Notes: generated by a model not told the origin, from the sequence alone. 64,000 nt of DNA from Actinomycetes bacterium (GCA_024637035.1 JAGXFW010000020.1:1-64000); one strand, 5' to 3'. Positions 15,071 to 24,222 are shown, counted from the stretch's first letter. Numbers and translations are program-made.

Positions 15071-16461
15071 GATCGATCCTGGCTCGTCTCGCGAAGAAAG
15101 CGCCCGTCCCCGTCTTTCTGATATCCGGGATCGGTGGCGACGAGATCACGGATCGCCTTCGTCTTGATGACCGTCTGCATGTCACTGACTCTCCTCGGCC
15201 CGCGATGATCTTGATGATCGCCGGGCGACTGACCAGCGATCTGAAATATGCCGCGCTGCAAGTGCACGACCAGATGGCCGAACCGCGCGCGGTGGTGCGA
15301 TGGTCGCCAGCGGAACGGGACCCGGCGGCGGAGGTCTTCCCCCACTTCGTGGCGGTCGATGCCGTGGCCGCCGCGGCCGCCGCCACCCTGGCGGCTGCGG
15401 CGGTGAATACCCGTGACGACCTGCTTGCCGGGAGCTTCCCCTCGAGTCCGCCGCTCCTACCGGACGTGGAGCCGAACCCGTGGCGCGGGGTCGGGCCGTG
15501 GGGTCAGGGCGGCACCGGGATGACCGGGGGTGTCCCCTACGGACGGCCGCTGCCCGAGCGCGCCAAGGACCGCGACGGTCTCCAACTCGACCAGTTGCTC
15601 ATGCGCGTTGGCCCCTTCCTGCCCGCTCTTCCCGAGGGCCTCATCCTCGAGGTGCGGCTCCAGGGCGACGTGATCCAGGACGTGACAGTCGGCGCGAATC
15701 CGTTCGTCGAGGAGGCGGTCCCCGATTCGGAGGAGGAAGAACTTCCCGCGTTCCCGGGACCAGCCGACCTTGCCCCCTTTCTTGCGTCGCTGCGTGTTCC
15801 GGTAGCGGTCGCCGAACTCGAGCTGGCCCGTGCCCGCCATCACCTTCGCTGGTTGGGGCACGCCCTGCGTGTGCACGGACTGGCCGCCCTTGGCCGGCGC
15901 GTTCTCGCGCTTTCGGCCCGAGTCCACTCCCAAGGCGCTGGTTCGAGCAACGCACTCGGCTCCGCCGAAGTGGTTGAACTCCGCCGGTCTCTCGAGCGGA
16001 ACTTCACGCTTGCCTGGGCCACCCGCGGAATCGGTCGGTTGAGCGGGGATCAGCTTGCCGCACTCGACGGCGGTCCCGTGGCGCGCGCAGCCGGTATCGA
16101 GCGCGATGAAAGATGTGCCGATCCCGCCTATCTGGCTTTGGGATTCAAGCCGGTCGTGTACGCCGGGGGTGACGCACTGGCGCGCTGGCGCCTGCGGTTA
16201 CACGAGGCCGAGCAATCGCTGCGGCTGGCAGAGACCGCCGGAAACAGCATGACCACGGTCACTGGGACGGCGGAGGGACCCACCGGGCCGCTCGGCCGTG
16301 GTCCCGGGCCCAGTTCCAGGCTCTTGCCGCTGTTACCGGAACTGCTCACCGGGCTTGAATGGGGAGATGCTGTTACCACGCTCCTCAGCCTCGATCTCGA
16401 CCTCCGGGAAGCGGCGTTGACCCCGCCGGGGTCGGGCGTGGCGCCGGCGTGGGCATGGTAG
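15061..16461 (+). CDS. Degenerate NuoB/NuoD-like fusion protein of the complex-I-like operon
   Basis: 466 residues in the position of nuoB-C-D. Residues 43-100 keep the NuoB core (DSPRPAMILMIAG, VHDQMAEPRAVVRW), but the N2-cluster cysteines are absent; the whole protein has one Cys, near residue 355. From about 140 the protein is NuoD/hydrogenase-large-subunit-like: GQGGTGMTGGVPYGRP, a LILEVRLQGDVI strand pair, and AELELARARHHLRWLGHALR at 251-270. No NuoC domain or Fe-S motif is evident. It looks like a structural remnant that seals the peripheral face of the membrane arm rather than an electron-transfer unit. GTG start; TAG overlaps the nuoH region. Confidence 0.75.
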   Translation: MVVRSILARLAKKAPVPVFLISGIGGDEITDRLRLDDRLHVTDSPRPAMILMIAGRLTSDLKYAALQVHDQMAEPRAVVRWSPAERDPAAEVFPHFVAVDAVAAAAAATLAAAAVNTRDDLLAGSFPSSPPLLPDVEPNPWRGVGPWGQGGTGMTGGVPYGRPLPERAKDRDGLQLDQLLMRVGPFLPALPEGLILEVRLQGDVIQDVTVGANPFVEEAVPDSEEEELPAFPGPADLAPFLASLRVPVAVAELELARARHHLRWLGHALRVHGLAALGRRVLALSARVHSQGAGSSNALGSAEVVELRRSLERNFTLAWATRGIGRLSGDQLAALDGGPVARAAGIERDERCADPAYLALGFKPVVYAGGDALARWRLRLHEAEQSLRLAETAGNSMTTVTGTAEGPTGPLGRGPGPSSRLLPLLPELLTGLEWGDAVTTLLSLDLDLREAALTPPGSGVAPAWAW

Positions 16462-17402
16462 GGGAGGCGCTGTCCACCGCGGGGTTGGCGCTCGCGGTCG
16501 TCGCAGTGATGATCGGGGGAACCTACGTCGCCGCGGTGCTCGATGTCCTCTTCACGCGTCTCACGATGCGCGTCGCGGTTCGTCCCCTGGCGGCGGCCGC
16601 GTTGCCCCTCCGCCGCGCGGCTCAACTGGCGCTGCAGCGGCGCACTCTCACCGAGCGTCCCGACGCCGGCACCTGGGCGCTCGCTCCCGCAGTGCTGGCG
16701 GCCCTGGCCGCGGTGAGTCTGGCCGTCGTGCCGCTGACGGGCACGCTTATTCCTGTCGAGGCCGACACCGGCATCGTGGTCTTCGCCGCTGCCATGGCGC
16801 TGGTGGTCGTCGCCGTCTACTTGCAGGGATGGTCACCCAATTCCCCCCTGTCACTGGTCGCCGCATACAGGTTCGTGGCGGAGGGCCTCTCGTACGAGAT
16901 CCCCTTTGCCGTGGTACTCATCGGCACCGCCCTCCCGGCGCGGTCCCTTGCGCTCGTACCTATCGTCACGTCTCAGGAGCATCTCTGGAATGTCATCCGT
17001 CAGCCGTTGGGTCTGCCCGTGTACCTGATCACGGTGCTCGCCTTGAGTTTTTGGGGGCCCTTGGCTTTGCCTGAGGGACAAGATGTGGCCGGCGGTACGT
17101 CATTGGAGCTGTCCGGGGTGCCCCGGCTGCTCTGGCGCGTGGCTCAGCTCAACGTGCTCGTGGCCGTTTCGGCTATGGGCGCGGCCGTGTTCCTGGGCGG
17201 CTGGCTCGGCCCCTGGTTGCCCGGCGGCGTGTGGATGGCTCTGAAGACGCTCTTCCTGCTGGCGCTGCTCGTGGCCAGCCGGCAGTTCTTCGCCCGCGTG
17301 CGCACCGAGTCGTTCGTGGTCGTGGCATGGACCGTTCTCACTCCGCTGGCGCTGGTGGATGTGTTCTTGGCCGGGATCCAGGCGATGGTGGCCGCGCGGT
17401 GA
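16455..17402 (+). CDS. nuoH: NuoH-like membrane subunit, divergent
   Basis: 315 residues, about eight TM helices. NuoH landmarks are present in weakened form: GLSYEIPF, the LPEGQDVAGGTSLELSG loop (canonical ETNRAPFDLPEAE...), and RVRTESFVVVAWTVLTPLAL near the C-terminus (canonical RVRxDQLMxxxWKxLLPL). The charged start of the quinone-chamber loop (E-T-N-R) is replaced by SFWGPLA. ATG 16455 overlaps the previous stop. This fits a complex whose quinone/electron interface has decayed. Confidence 0.85.
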   Translation: MVGEALSTAGLALAVVAVMIGGTYVAAVLDVLFTRLTMRVAVRPLAAAALPLRRAAQLALQRRTLTERPDAGTWALAPAVLAALAAVSLAVVPLTGTLIPVEADTGIVVFAAAMALVVVAVYLQGWSPNSPLSLVAAYRFVAEGLSYEIPFAVVLIGTALPARSLALVPIVTSQEHLWNVIRQPLGLPVYLITVLALSFWGPLALPEGQDVAGGTSLELSGVPRLLWRVAQLNVLVAVSAMGAAVFLGGWLGPWLPGGVWMALKTLFLLALLVASRQFFARVRTESFVVVAWTVLTPLALVDVFLAGIQAMVAAR

Positions 17403-18088
17403 TCGCCGATGCGGTCTTCTGGATCCTCGCGGTGCTGGCGGTCTTCTCGGCTTGGCGTGTGTTCCGCACCGATTCGATGGTGCGTGCGGCGTACTGGCTG
17501 CTGGTCTCGTTCGTGGGCGTGGGCCTCATCATGGTGATGCTCAAGGCCGAATTCCTCGGAGTGATCCTGATCCTCATGATGGGCGGTGAGATGACGATCA
17601 TGGCCGTCTTCATGGTCATGTTCATGATGAACCCCGCCGGTCTGAACCCGATGATCATGGTGCACCAGAACCGGGCCGCGATGGCCGCCGGCTTCGGGTC
17701 GTTCGCACTCCTCTCGGCTGTCGGCCTGTTCGCGCGGTTTCCCGCCTCGGTGGTGGCGCCTACGGCGCGGGCCACGGCCGAGTTGGGCACCGAGTTGCTG
17801 GGTGACTCGATGCTGGTGTTCCAGACGGCCGGCGTGACATTGCTGGCCGCGATGATCGGCGCCGTGGCCCTGGTCAGCGTCCGCGGTCGCTTCGGCCCCG
17901 CCGACGAGGGGTCGGATGCCCCGGAGCAGCAACCGGCCGCCGACGCAGACGTCGACTCGTCCGCCCCGCCCTCGAGCACCGGGCCCTCGAGCTCCGCGGC
18001 GTCCAGTCCGACCCCTCCGGCGCCCAGTACGACCCCCGAAGTCACCGAGGGCGCCATGCCGGCGGACCACTCCCACGAGGGGGCGTGA
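17399..18088 (+). CDS. nuoJ: NuoJ-like subunit with Ser/Pro-rich tail
   Basis: 229 residues. Five TM helices, including the conserved GEMTIMAVFMVMFMM region of TM3, end near residue 165. A 60-residue hydrophilic tail rich in Ala, Ser, Pro, Asp and Glu follows and is absent from standard NuoJ. The GTG start overlaps the NuoH stop (GTGA). Its conserved mid-membrane helix normally couples the quinone site to the antiporter-like subunits. Confidence 0.88.
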   Translation: MIADAVFWILAVLAVFSAWRVFRTDSMVRAAYWLLVSFVGVGLIMVMLKAEFLGVILILMMGGEMTIMAVFMVMFMMNPAGLNPMIMVHQNRAAMAAGFGSFALLSAVGLFARFPASVVAPTARATAELGTELLGDSMLVFQTAGVTLLAAMIGAVALVSVRGRFGPADEGSDAPEQQPAADADVDSSAPPSSTGPSSSAASSPTPPAPSTTPEVTEGAMPADHSHEGA

Positions 18089-18393
18089 TGAGCCAGCAGG
18101 CGATCTTCGTAGTAGCCGCCGCCATCTTCGGCATCGGCGTGTACGGCGCGCTCAGCCAGCAGTCGTTCGTCATGATCATGATGGGCCTGGAGCTCATGCT
18201 CAACGGCGCCATGCTCGCGGCGGCCATGGTGTGGGCGATGGTCGCCGGCGGCACCCCCAAAGGTCAGCTGTTGGTGGTGGTGCTCATGACCGTCATGGCG
18301 GTGGAAGCGGCGCTCGGCTTCGCGCTCGTCACGGGCATCTACAGGGTTAGGAAGGCCGATATCACCGAGAAGTTGAAAAGGCTCAAAGGGTAG
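18088..18393 (+). CDS. nuoK: NuoK-like subunit
   Basis: 101 residues, three TM helices, with the buried Glu of TM2 in MGLELMLNGAML and the second acidic residue in TM3 (VEAALGFALV). Both acidic residues needed for proton transfer in NuoK are kept. The ATG overlaps the NuoJ stop by one base (TGATG). The retained proton-path residues contrast with the lost redox ligands. Confidence 0.92.
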   Translation: MSQQAIFVVAAAIFGIGVYGALSQQSFVMIMMGLELMLNGAMLAAAMVWAMVAGGTPKGQLLVVVLMTVMAVEAALGFALVTGIYRVRKADITEKLKRLKG

Positions 18394-18399
18394 CCCGGC

Positions 18400-20451
18400 G
18401 TGATCTGGCTGCCCATATTCCTGCCCGTGATCGCCGCTCTTGCCGTCGGTTTCGCGGCGCCGCGCCGCAGGCTCGGCGCGGCGGCCGCGCTTGCCATGGC
18501 CGCCACGGCCGCGCTGGGGCTCTGGGCGGCGCTTTCGGGCGCATCCGCCGACCTCGCATGGGGAGGCCTGCTCCAGCTGCGATTCGAGCTCACCGGGGCG
18601 GCAGCCATCCTCATCGTGCTCGTGCCGGTGGTCGCCGCGCCGGTCATCGCCTTCGCCACCTGGGAGTACGCCGACGATCCCGATCTGCGCCGCTTGGTAG
18701 GGCTCTTGCTCGCCTTCGTCGGCTCGATGGAACTCCTGGTCGCTGCGGGCGATCTCGTGTCACTGGTGATCGGCTGGGAACTGGTGGCCGCCTTTTCGTG
18801 GGCTCTCATCGCCCATCACTGGCGGGCGCCGAAGCCGCCCCAGGCGGCCCTCGAGGCGTACCTCACGGTGCGTTTTGGCGGAGTTGGGCTCTTCATCGCC
18901 GCGGGCGCCGTGTTCGCCTCGACGGGCTCGCTCAACTACGCGGCGCTCGCCGGCACGAGCCGCCCCTGGCTCGACGTGGCCGCAGCCGGTCTGCTGCTGG
19001 CCGCGGCCTCGAAATCGGCGCAGGTGCCCTTCTCTCAGTGGCTCTTCTCCGCCATGGAGGGCCCCGCTCCGGTGTCGGCGCTGCTGCACTCCGCGACCAT
19101 GGTGGCGGCCGGCGCCTACGCGCTCATCCGCCTCGCCCCGTTCTTCGCGCCGCTCGGCTGGTTCGGCCCCACGGTCATCGCCATCGGCATGATCAGCGCA
19201 CTCGCAGGCGGTGTGGTCGCCTCCGTGCAGACCGACTTTAAGCGGGTCTTGGCCGGATCCACCACCGCGCAGTACGGCCTGATGTTCGTGGCGATCGGGG
19301 TGGCCTCTACCACGGCGGCCACCGCTCACCTGATCACGCACGCCTTCTTCAAGTCCCTCCTGTTCCTCGGCGCCGGCGTGGCGCTTGCCACGGCGGGAAC
19401 GGGCAACCTGGCCCATCTGCGCCTCGGCTCCGGCAAGCGCGTCGTGGCCGTCTTCTTCGGCGTCGGTGTGCTCGCGCTGGCCGCCGTCCCCCCGTTGGGC
19501 GGCGCCTTCTCGAAGGAGGCGATCCTCGCGGCTGCGGTGGACTACTCGCCCTGGGTCGGCGCGGGAGTCTTCCTGGCCGGCTTCGTGAGCGCTTTCTACG
19601 CGGCGCGCCTGTTCACTCTGGCGTTCAGCGTGGTGGGGGGCGACCCTGGGGGCATGGGTTCAGCGGTGGGGGAGGGTCAAGGCCTGGTGGGATCAGGAGG
19701 TTCCCGATCGACGGCGCGCGGCCTGTTGAGCGGCGAAGTGTGGAGCATGGGCCTGCTTGCCGGCATCTCGGTGCTGATGGGTCTGCTTCGGGTGCCTGCG
19801 GTCTGGCGCCGGCTGGAGCAGCTCTCGGTGGCACGAGAGGCGGCCGAGCCGTTCTGGCAGCTCGCCGTGTCGCTCCTTGCCATCATGGTGGCGTTCACTG
19901 CCGTGCGTGTCCTGCATCGGCGCGGCCGTCTGCTTTCGCTGGGGCTGGCGCCCTATACTCAGGCGAGGGTCGCCGATTGGTTCGGGGCGCCGTTCTTGGC
20001 ACGCCGCGGCATCGCCGAGCCGACGTTCGCCTTCGCCATCCTCCTCCGCCGGTTCGACGACCGCGTGATCGACATGGGAGTCTGGGGCATCGCCGAGCCG
20101 ACGTTCGCCTTCGCCATCCTCCTCCGCCGGTTCGACGACCGCGTGATCGACATGGGAGTCTGGGGCATCGCCCGCGCGGCCCTCCGCTCGGCCGGCCGCC
20201 TCCGTTCGCTCGACGAGCGCATCGTCGACGGTGCGGTGCGCGGCGTCGCGTGGGCTACCATGCGCGGCGCCGCCGGCTCACGTACCGCGGATGATCTCGG
20301 CATCGACGGGGCCGTGGAGTGGATCGCCCGAGCGAGCTGGTGGTCAGGGAGGCAGGTGCGCAGGCTTCAGACCGGCCTCACCCACCAGTACTACGTCGTC
20401 GTCGTCGTCGGCCTCGTCCTCGTCCTCGCCGTCACCGCCGTCGCCACCTAG
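18400..20451 (+). CDS. nuoL: NuoL-like antiporter subunit with internal tandem duplication
   Basis: 683 residues, about 15 TM helices. Antiporter motifs are intact: TM5 Glu in GWELVAAFSWAL, TM7 Lys in AASKSAQVPFSQW, the HSATMVAAG block and TM8/TM12 Lys (DFKRVLAGST, FSKEAIL). The C-terminal region contains two identical 26-residue units starting GIAEPTFAFAILLRRF, from a perfect 78-bp duplication, where the long lateral helix HL would normally run. GTG start seven bases after NuoK. Confidence 0.92.
   Translation: MIWLPIFLPVIAALAVGFAAPRRRLGAAAALAMAATAALGLWAALSGASADLAWGGLLQLRFELTGAAAILIVLVPVVAAPVIAFATWEYADDPDLRRLVGLLLAFVGSMELLVAAGDLVSLVIGWELVAAFSWALIAHHWRAPKPPQAALEAYLTVRFGGVGLFIAAGAVFASTGSLNYAALAGTSRPWLDVAAAGLLLAAASKSAQVPFSQWLFSAMEGPAPVSALLHSATMVAAGAYALIRLAPFFAPLGWFGPTVIAIGMISALAGGVVASVQTDFKRVLAGSTTAQYGLMFVAIGVASTTAATAHLITHAFFKSLLFLGAGVALATAGTGNLAHLRLGSGKRVVAVFFGVGVLALAAVPPLGGAFSKEAILAAAVDYSPWVGAGVFLAGFVSAFYAARLFTLAFSVVGGDPGGMGSAVGEGQGLVGSGGSRSTARGLLSGEVWSMGLLAGISVLMGLLRVPAVWRRLEQLSVAREAAEPFWQLAVSLLAIMVAFTAVRVLHRRGRLLSLGLAPYTQARVADWFGAPFLARRGIAEPTFAFAILLRRFDDRVIDMGVWGIAEPTFAFAILLRRFDDRVIDMGVWGIARAALRSAGRLRSLDERIVDGAVRGVAWATMRGAAGSRTADDLGIDGAVEWIARASWWSGRQVRRLQTGLTHQYYVVVVVGLVLVLAVTAVAT
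20008..20163 (+). repeat. 78-bp perfect tandem duplication inside nuoL
   Basis: Two identical copies at 20008-20085 and 20086-20163, plus nine bases of a third. In frame, adding 26 residues. Identity at every base means it is recent, gene-converted, or an assembly artefact. Confidence 0.95.
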
Positions 20452-20491
20452 TCATGCCGAACCTGAAAACCACCGCCGAGGAGCGAAGAAC

Positions 20492-21973
20492 ATGCTGACC
20501 GCGATCATCCTGATACCGTTGCTCGGCGCGCTCGTCGTCGGGCTTTTGCCCACGACCCGCGCGCCGCTCGCCCGGCCGATCGCTCTGGTGGTGTCGTTCG
20601 TGCCGCTGGTGCTCACGGTGCTCGTGTGGCTGCGCTTCGAGGGCGGCCTGCTGCCGGAGCAGATCGAGTCGCTCCGATGGATACCCGCCTTGGGGGTGGA
20701 GTACAAGGTGGGCGTCGACGGTATCTCGCTGCCCCTCGTGGCCCTCACCGCGCTCCTCTTTCCCGTATCGATGGCCTACCCGCTCGACCTGCTCGGTCGC
20801 GAGCGCATGTACTACGCCATCTTCCTCTTTCTGGAGGCCGCATCGTTCGGGGTGTTCCTGGCCCTCGACCTGTTCCTGTTCTTCATCTTCTGGGATCTGA
20901 CTCTAGTTGGTATGTACTTCGTCATCGCGATCTGGGGTCACGGCGATGCCTTGCGTTCGGCCCTCAAGTTCTTCATATATACGCTGACGGGCTCGTTGGC
21001 GATGCTGCTGGGGATCCTCGGCCTCTACCTCGCGACCTCACCGCGGTCGTTCGATATGGTCGCTCTCATTCAGAATCCGGCCCTGCCGGGCGGTGGCCTG
21101 CGCGCAAGCCTGGTGTTCCTTGGCTTCGCCGTCGCGTTTCTGATCAAGGCGCCGCTCGTGCCGTTCCACACCTGGCTCCCACCGGCCCACGTGGACGCTC
21201 CCGGCCCGGGCTCGGCGGTGCTCGCGGGCATCCTGCTGAAGATGGGCACCTACGGCTTCATCCGCATCAGCCTGCTCATGCTGCCCGATGCGTTTCGCAA
21301 GTACGCGCTCGCGCTTGCCATCGTCAGCGTCGTGAGCATCGTCTACGGCGCTCTGGTCAGCCTTGCCCAGACCAACCTGAAGCGACTGATCGCATACACG
21401 AGCATCACGCACATGGGCCTGGTCGTGCTGGGGATTGCGGCGGCCGGGGGAGTGCTCGGGGGTGACGTGGAAGCGCGCCGCGTCGCGCTCGACGGGGCCG
21501 TGGTCGGCATGGTGAGCCACGGCTTGATCACGGCGGCCCTGTTCCTGATCAGTGGCTCGGTGTACGCCCGAGCGCACACGTACGAGATGCCGGAGTTCGG
21601 GGGTCTTCTGTCGCGGGCGCCGCGCCTGGCGCTGTTGACGATCGTGGCGGCGTTCGGGGGCCTCGGTCTCCCGGGCCTGGCTCAATTCGTCGCCGACATC
21701 TCGGTCTTCGTGGGAGCCTTCGCCGTCTATCCCGTGCTGGTGATCGTCAGTGTCGCTGCGCTCGTTGTGCTGGCGGCGCTTTTCCTCCGGATGCTGCGCA
21801 TGATGTTCCTCGGTCCGTTGGCGGATCGGTGGCGGGAGTTCACCGACCTTGACCGGGTGGAGAGTGCCGTGCTGGTGTCGTTGCTCGCGCCGGCGGTCGT
21901 CATCGGCGTGATCCCCGCCTGGCTCATCAACGTCATCGACGCGACGGCGGGTGCCGTGGTGGGGCGCCTGTGA
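20492..21973 (+). CDS. nuoM: NuoM-like antiporter subunit
   Basis: 493 residues, about 14 TM helices. Keeps LKFFIYTLTGSLAML, the TM7-type Lys in FLIKAPLVPFHTWLPPAHVDAP, TNLKRLIAYTSITHMG and a VSHGLITAALFLISG helix. The TM5 Glu of the usual FWE motif is Asp (FFIFWDLTLVGMYF). ATG 20492 with GAGGAG upstream is the start; the open frame runs further back through the end of nuoL. It is the central proton-pumping module of the complex. Confidence 0.92.
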   Translation: MLTAIILIPLLGALVVGLLPTTRAPLARPIALVVSFVPLVLTVLVWLRFEGGLLPEQIESLRWIPALGVEYKVGVDGISLPLVALTALLFPVSMAYPLDLLGRERMYYAIFLFLEAASFGVFLALDLFLFFIFWDLTLVGMYFVIAIWGHGDALRSALKFFIYTLTGSLAMLLGILGLYLATSPRSFDMVALIQNPALPGGGLRASLVFLGFAVAFLIKAPLVPFHTWLPPAHVDAPGPGSAVLAGILLKMGTYGFIRISLLMLPDAFRKYALALAIVSVVSIVYGALVSLAQTNLKRLIAYTSITHMGLVVLGIAAAGGVLGGDVEARRVALDGAVVGMVSHGLITAALFLISGSVYARAHTYEMPEFGGLLSRAPRLALLTIVAAFGGLGLPGLAQFVADISVFVGAFAVYPVLVIVSVAALVVLAALFLRMLRMMFLGPLADRWREFTDLDRVESAVLVSLLAPAVVIGVIPAWLINVIDATAGAVVGRL

Positions 21974-23397
21974 GCCCCGGCGGCATGTCGCTCGTTTCGA
22001 TCCTGCCCGAACTCATCCTGCTCGGCGGTGCGGTGGCATTGCTTCCCCTGGTCCTCTTCTTTCCCTGGAGGCTGCAGAATCTGGCGGCGCACTACTCGCT
22101 GTTCGTCCTCGCTCTTTCCGGAGCCGCTTCCGTGGCCATGCTCGGCGACCCCCAGGGCTCTACCTTCTTCGGCACCTATTCGGTGGACGACAGCGCCGTC
22201 TGGGGCAAGCTCATCATCCTGGCCGTCACCATGCTCACCGTCGCGCTCTCGTATCAGTGGTTCGATCGGGACAAGCGCCGCGGCGAGTACTACGTGCTGT
22301 TGCTGATGGCGGCGCTCGGTGGGATCATCCTCGCGGGCATGACCGACCTCATGGAGTTGGTGCTCGGCGTGCTCCTCACGTCGGCCACCGGCTACGTGCT
22401 GACCGCGTACCACCGCGCATCCGCCAGGTCCGGTGAGGCAGCCATCAAGTACTACCTACTGGGAGCGCTCACGAACGGTTTCATGGTCTACGGCGTGGTC
22501 CTGCTCTTCGCGTTGGCGGGGACGACCGTACTGGGGACCATGCGGGCCGATCTCAGCACCGCCGATCCCTTCGCGCTCATCGTCGCCGTCGCCCTGATCG
22601 CGATGGGGCTGGCGTTCAAGCTGGGGGCGGTGCCGGCCCACGCCTGGATGCCCGACGTCGCGGATGGGGCCCCGGCCCCGGTCGCCGCCTTTCTGACGGC
22701 CGCGCCCAAGATCGGCGCCCTGATCGCTCTCTCGCGGTTGGTGGCCGTGTTCCCTGAGAGTCAGGTCGGCTGGCGCCCGCTGGTCGCCGTGCTCGCCGCG
22801 GCGACGATGACTGTGGGCAACCTGGCGGCCTTGCGTCAAGAAGACGTCCGGCGTTTGCTGGGGTGGTCCTCCGTCTCGCAGTCGGGGTATGCACTGATGG
22901 CCGTCGTCGCGCTGGGGCGCAGCGACCTCGCGGTTCCCTCGCTGCTCTTCTTCCTGCTCGCCTATGCGCTGGGCAACATGGCGGCCTTCGGGGTGGTTAC
23001 CGAGTTGCGTGGGCTCGCCGACCGCAGTCGATATGCGGGCTTGTCACGCACCCGCCCCTGGCTCGCCTTCGTTCTTCTGATCGCCTTCCTCTCGTTCATC
23101 GGTATCCCGCCGTTGGCCGGTTTCGCGGGTAAGTTGGCCCTCTTCGGGGCGGTCATCCAGTCCGGCTACACGTGGCTCGCCGTCGTTGCCATCATCAACA
23201 CGGCACTGTCGATCGCCTACTACGCGCGCGTGATCGCGCCCGTGTACTTCTCGGCACCGGAGCCCGGCCTCGCCGCGACTCTGGGAATCTGGGCCCGGGT
23301 TGGAGCCGTCGTGCCCGGTTTCCTGCTCATCCTGTTCGGTATCGTCGCCGAGCCCTTGTTCCACTCCTTCTTCTCGGCGCAGCTGCTCCCGTGGTGA
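21970..23397 (+). CDS. nuoN: NuoN-like antiporter subunit
   Basis: 475 residues, about 14 TM helices, with the TM7 Lys in FKLGAVPAHAWMPDVADGAP, TM8 Lys in AAPKIGALI, SSVSQSGYALMAV and TM12 Lys in GFAGKLALFG. The TM5 Glu of normal NuoN is not seen: the helix reads ELVLGVLLTSATGY, with Val at the expected place. GTG start overlaps the NuoM stop. Last gene of the operon; no nuoE, F, G or I follows. Confidence 0.92.
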   Translation: MSPGGMSLVSILPELILLGGAVALLPLVLFFPWRLQNLAAHYSLFVLALSGAASVAMLGDPQGSTFFGTYSVDDSAVWGKLIILAVTMLTVALSYQWFDRDKRRGEYYVLLLMAALGGIILAGMTDLMELVLGVLLTSATGYVLTAYHRASARSGEAAIKYYLLGALTNGFMVYGVVLLFALAGTTVLGTMRADLSTADPFALIVAVALIAMGLAFKLGAVPAHAWMPDVADGAPAPVAAFLTAAPKIGALIALSRLVAVFPESQVGWRPLVAVLAAATMTVGNLAALRQEDVRRLLGWSSVSQSGYALMAVVALGRSDLAVPSLLFFLLAYALGNMAAFGVVTELRGLADRSRYAGLSRTRPWLAFVLLIAFLSFIGIPPLAGFAGKLALFGAVIQSGYTWLAVVAIINTALSIAYYARVIAPVYFSAPEPGLAATLGIWARVGAVVPGFLLILFGIVAEPLFHSFFSAQLLPW

Positions 23398-23451
23398 GGG
23401 CGGGCAGCTTCGCTCAATCAACGGCCGTGTTCCCCGCCCGCCCGGGGGGAA

Positions 23452-24168
23452 CTACGTGGTCTCAGTGCGCAGAGCAGCCAGCCGCGCTTCCACCTCGGCG
23501 TTCTCGATCTCGTTCTCCAAGCCTTCGAACTGCGCATCCAGAGATGATGCGGCGAGTTCGGTCTGCCCCGCCACCTTGGCCTCCTCCCGGCGGATCTTAT
23601 CCTCGAAGCGCGAGATCTCGCTGGTGGGATCGGTGAGGTCGATGCTCTTGATGCTGTCGTAGACCCGCGCTTGGGCCTCAACCATCTTCGCCCGCGACAC
23701 AAGCTCCGTACGCTTGCTCTTCAACTCGTCCAGCTTCACGTGCATCTGGTCGAGGCCGGTCTTGAGCTTCGTTACCACCTCGGTCTGCTGGGCGATCTGG
23801 GGCCCAAGTTCCCGGGCGCTGTTCTCGTAGTCGATCTGCTTCTTCAAGGCGATCCGCGCGAGGTTGTCGAACTTATCGGCCTCGGCGGCGCTTCCCGTGG
23901 CCCGCAGCTCCTGACCTTTCCTGGCCGCCGCCGCCGCCTTGGTTCCCCACTCGGATGCGGCCTTGCCGCCCTCGTGCGCGTCCGCTTCCATCATGCGCAG
24001 GTTGCCGATCGTCTGGGCGACGGCCTCCTGCGCTTCCGCGATGGCGTTGGTGTAGTCGCGGATCATCTGGTCCATCATCTTCTCGGGGTCTTCCGCTGCG
24101 TCGATGAGAGAGTTGAGGTTGGCCTTTGCCAGTTGCGCGATCCGGCCGAGTATCGATTGCTGGGCCAT
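23452..24168 (-). CDS. pspA: PspA/IM30 (ESCRT-III-like) membrane-stress protein
   Basis: 238 residues, almost entirely coiled coil. The N-terminal amphipathic helix is followed by the family start LIDAAEDPEKMMDQMIRDY and the ALKKQIDYENSARELGPQI block. Binds and remodels stressed membranes and helps hold the proton motive force. ATG 24168 has AAGGAG upstream. It follows a TPM-domain gene in one operon and converges on the nuo operon. Confidence 0.93.
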   Translation of the reverse strand: MAQQSILGRIAQLAKANLNSLIDAAEDPEKMMDQMIRDYTNAIAEAQEAVAQTIGNLRMMEADAHEGGKAASEWGTKAAAAARKGQELRATGSAAEADKFDNLARIALKKQIDYENSARELGPQIAQQTEVVTKLKTGLDQMHVKLDELKSKRTELVSRAKMVEAQARVYDSIKSIDLTDPTSEISRFEDKIRREEAKVAGQTELAASSLDAQFEGLENEIENAEVEARLAALRTETT

Positions 24169-24187
24169 GGTGTAACGCTCCTTCTGG

Positions 24188-24219
24188 TGTGGTGGGATTA
24201 CCTTGTGGTGGGATTACCT
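24188..24219. repeat. 16-bp perfect tandem repeat
   Basis: TGTGGTGGGATTACCT twice in a row between the TPM gene stop and the pspA ribosome-binding site. Another of several short tandem duplications in this window. Confidence 0.9.
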
Positions 24220-24222
24220 GTG

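Noticed and set aside
23398-23451. GGGCGGGC...GCCCGCCC between nuoN and pspA as a terminator
   Set aside because: The arms are about 30 bases apart and purely G/C; base composition alone could give it.
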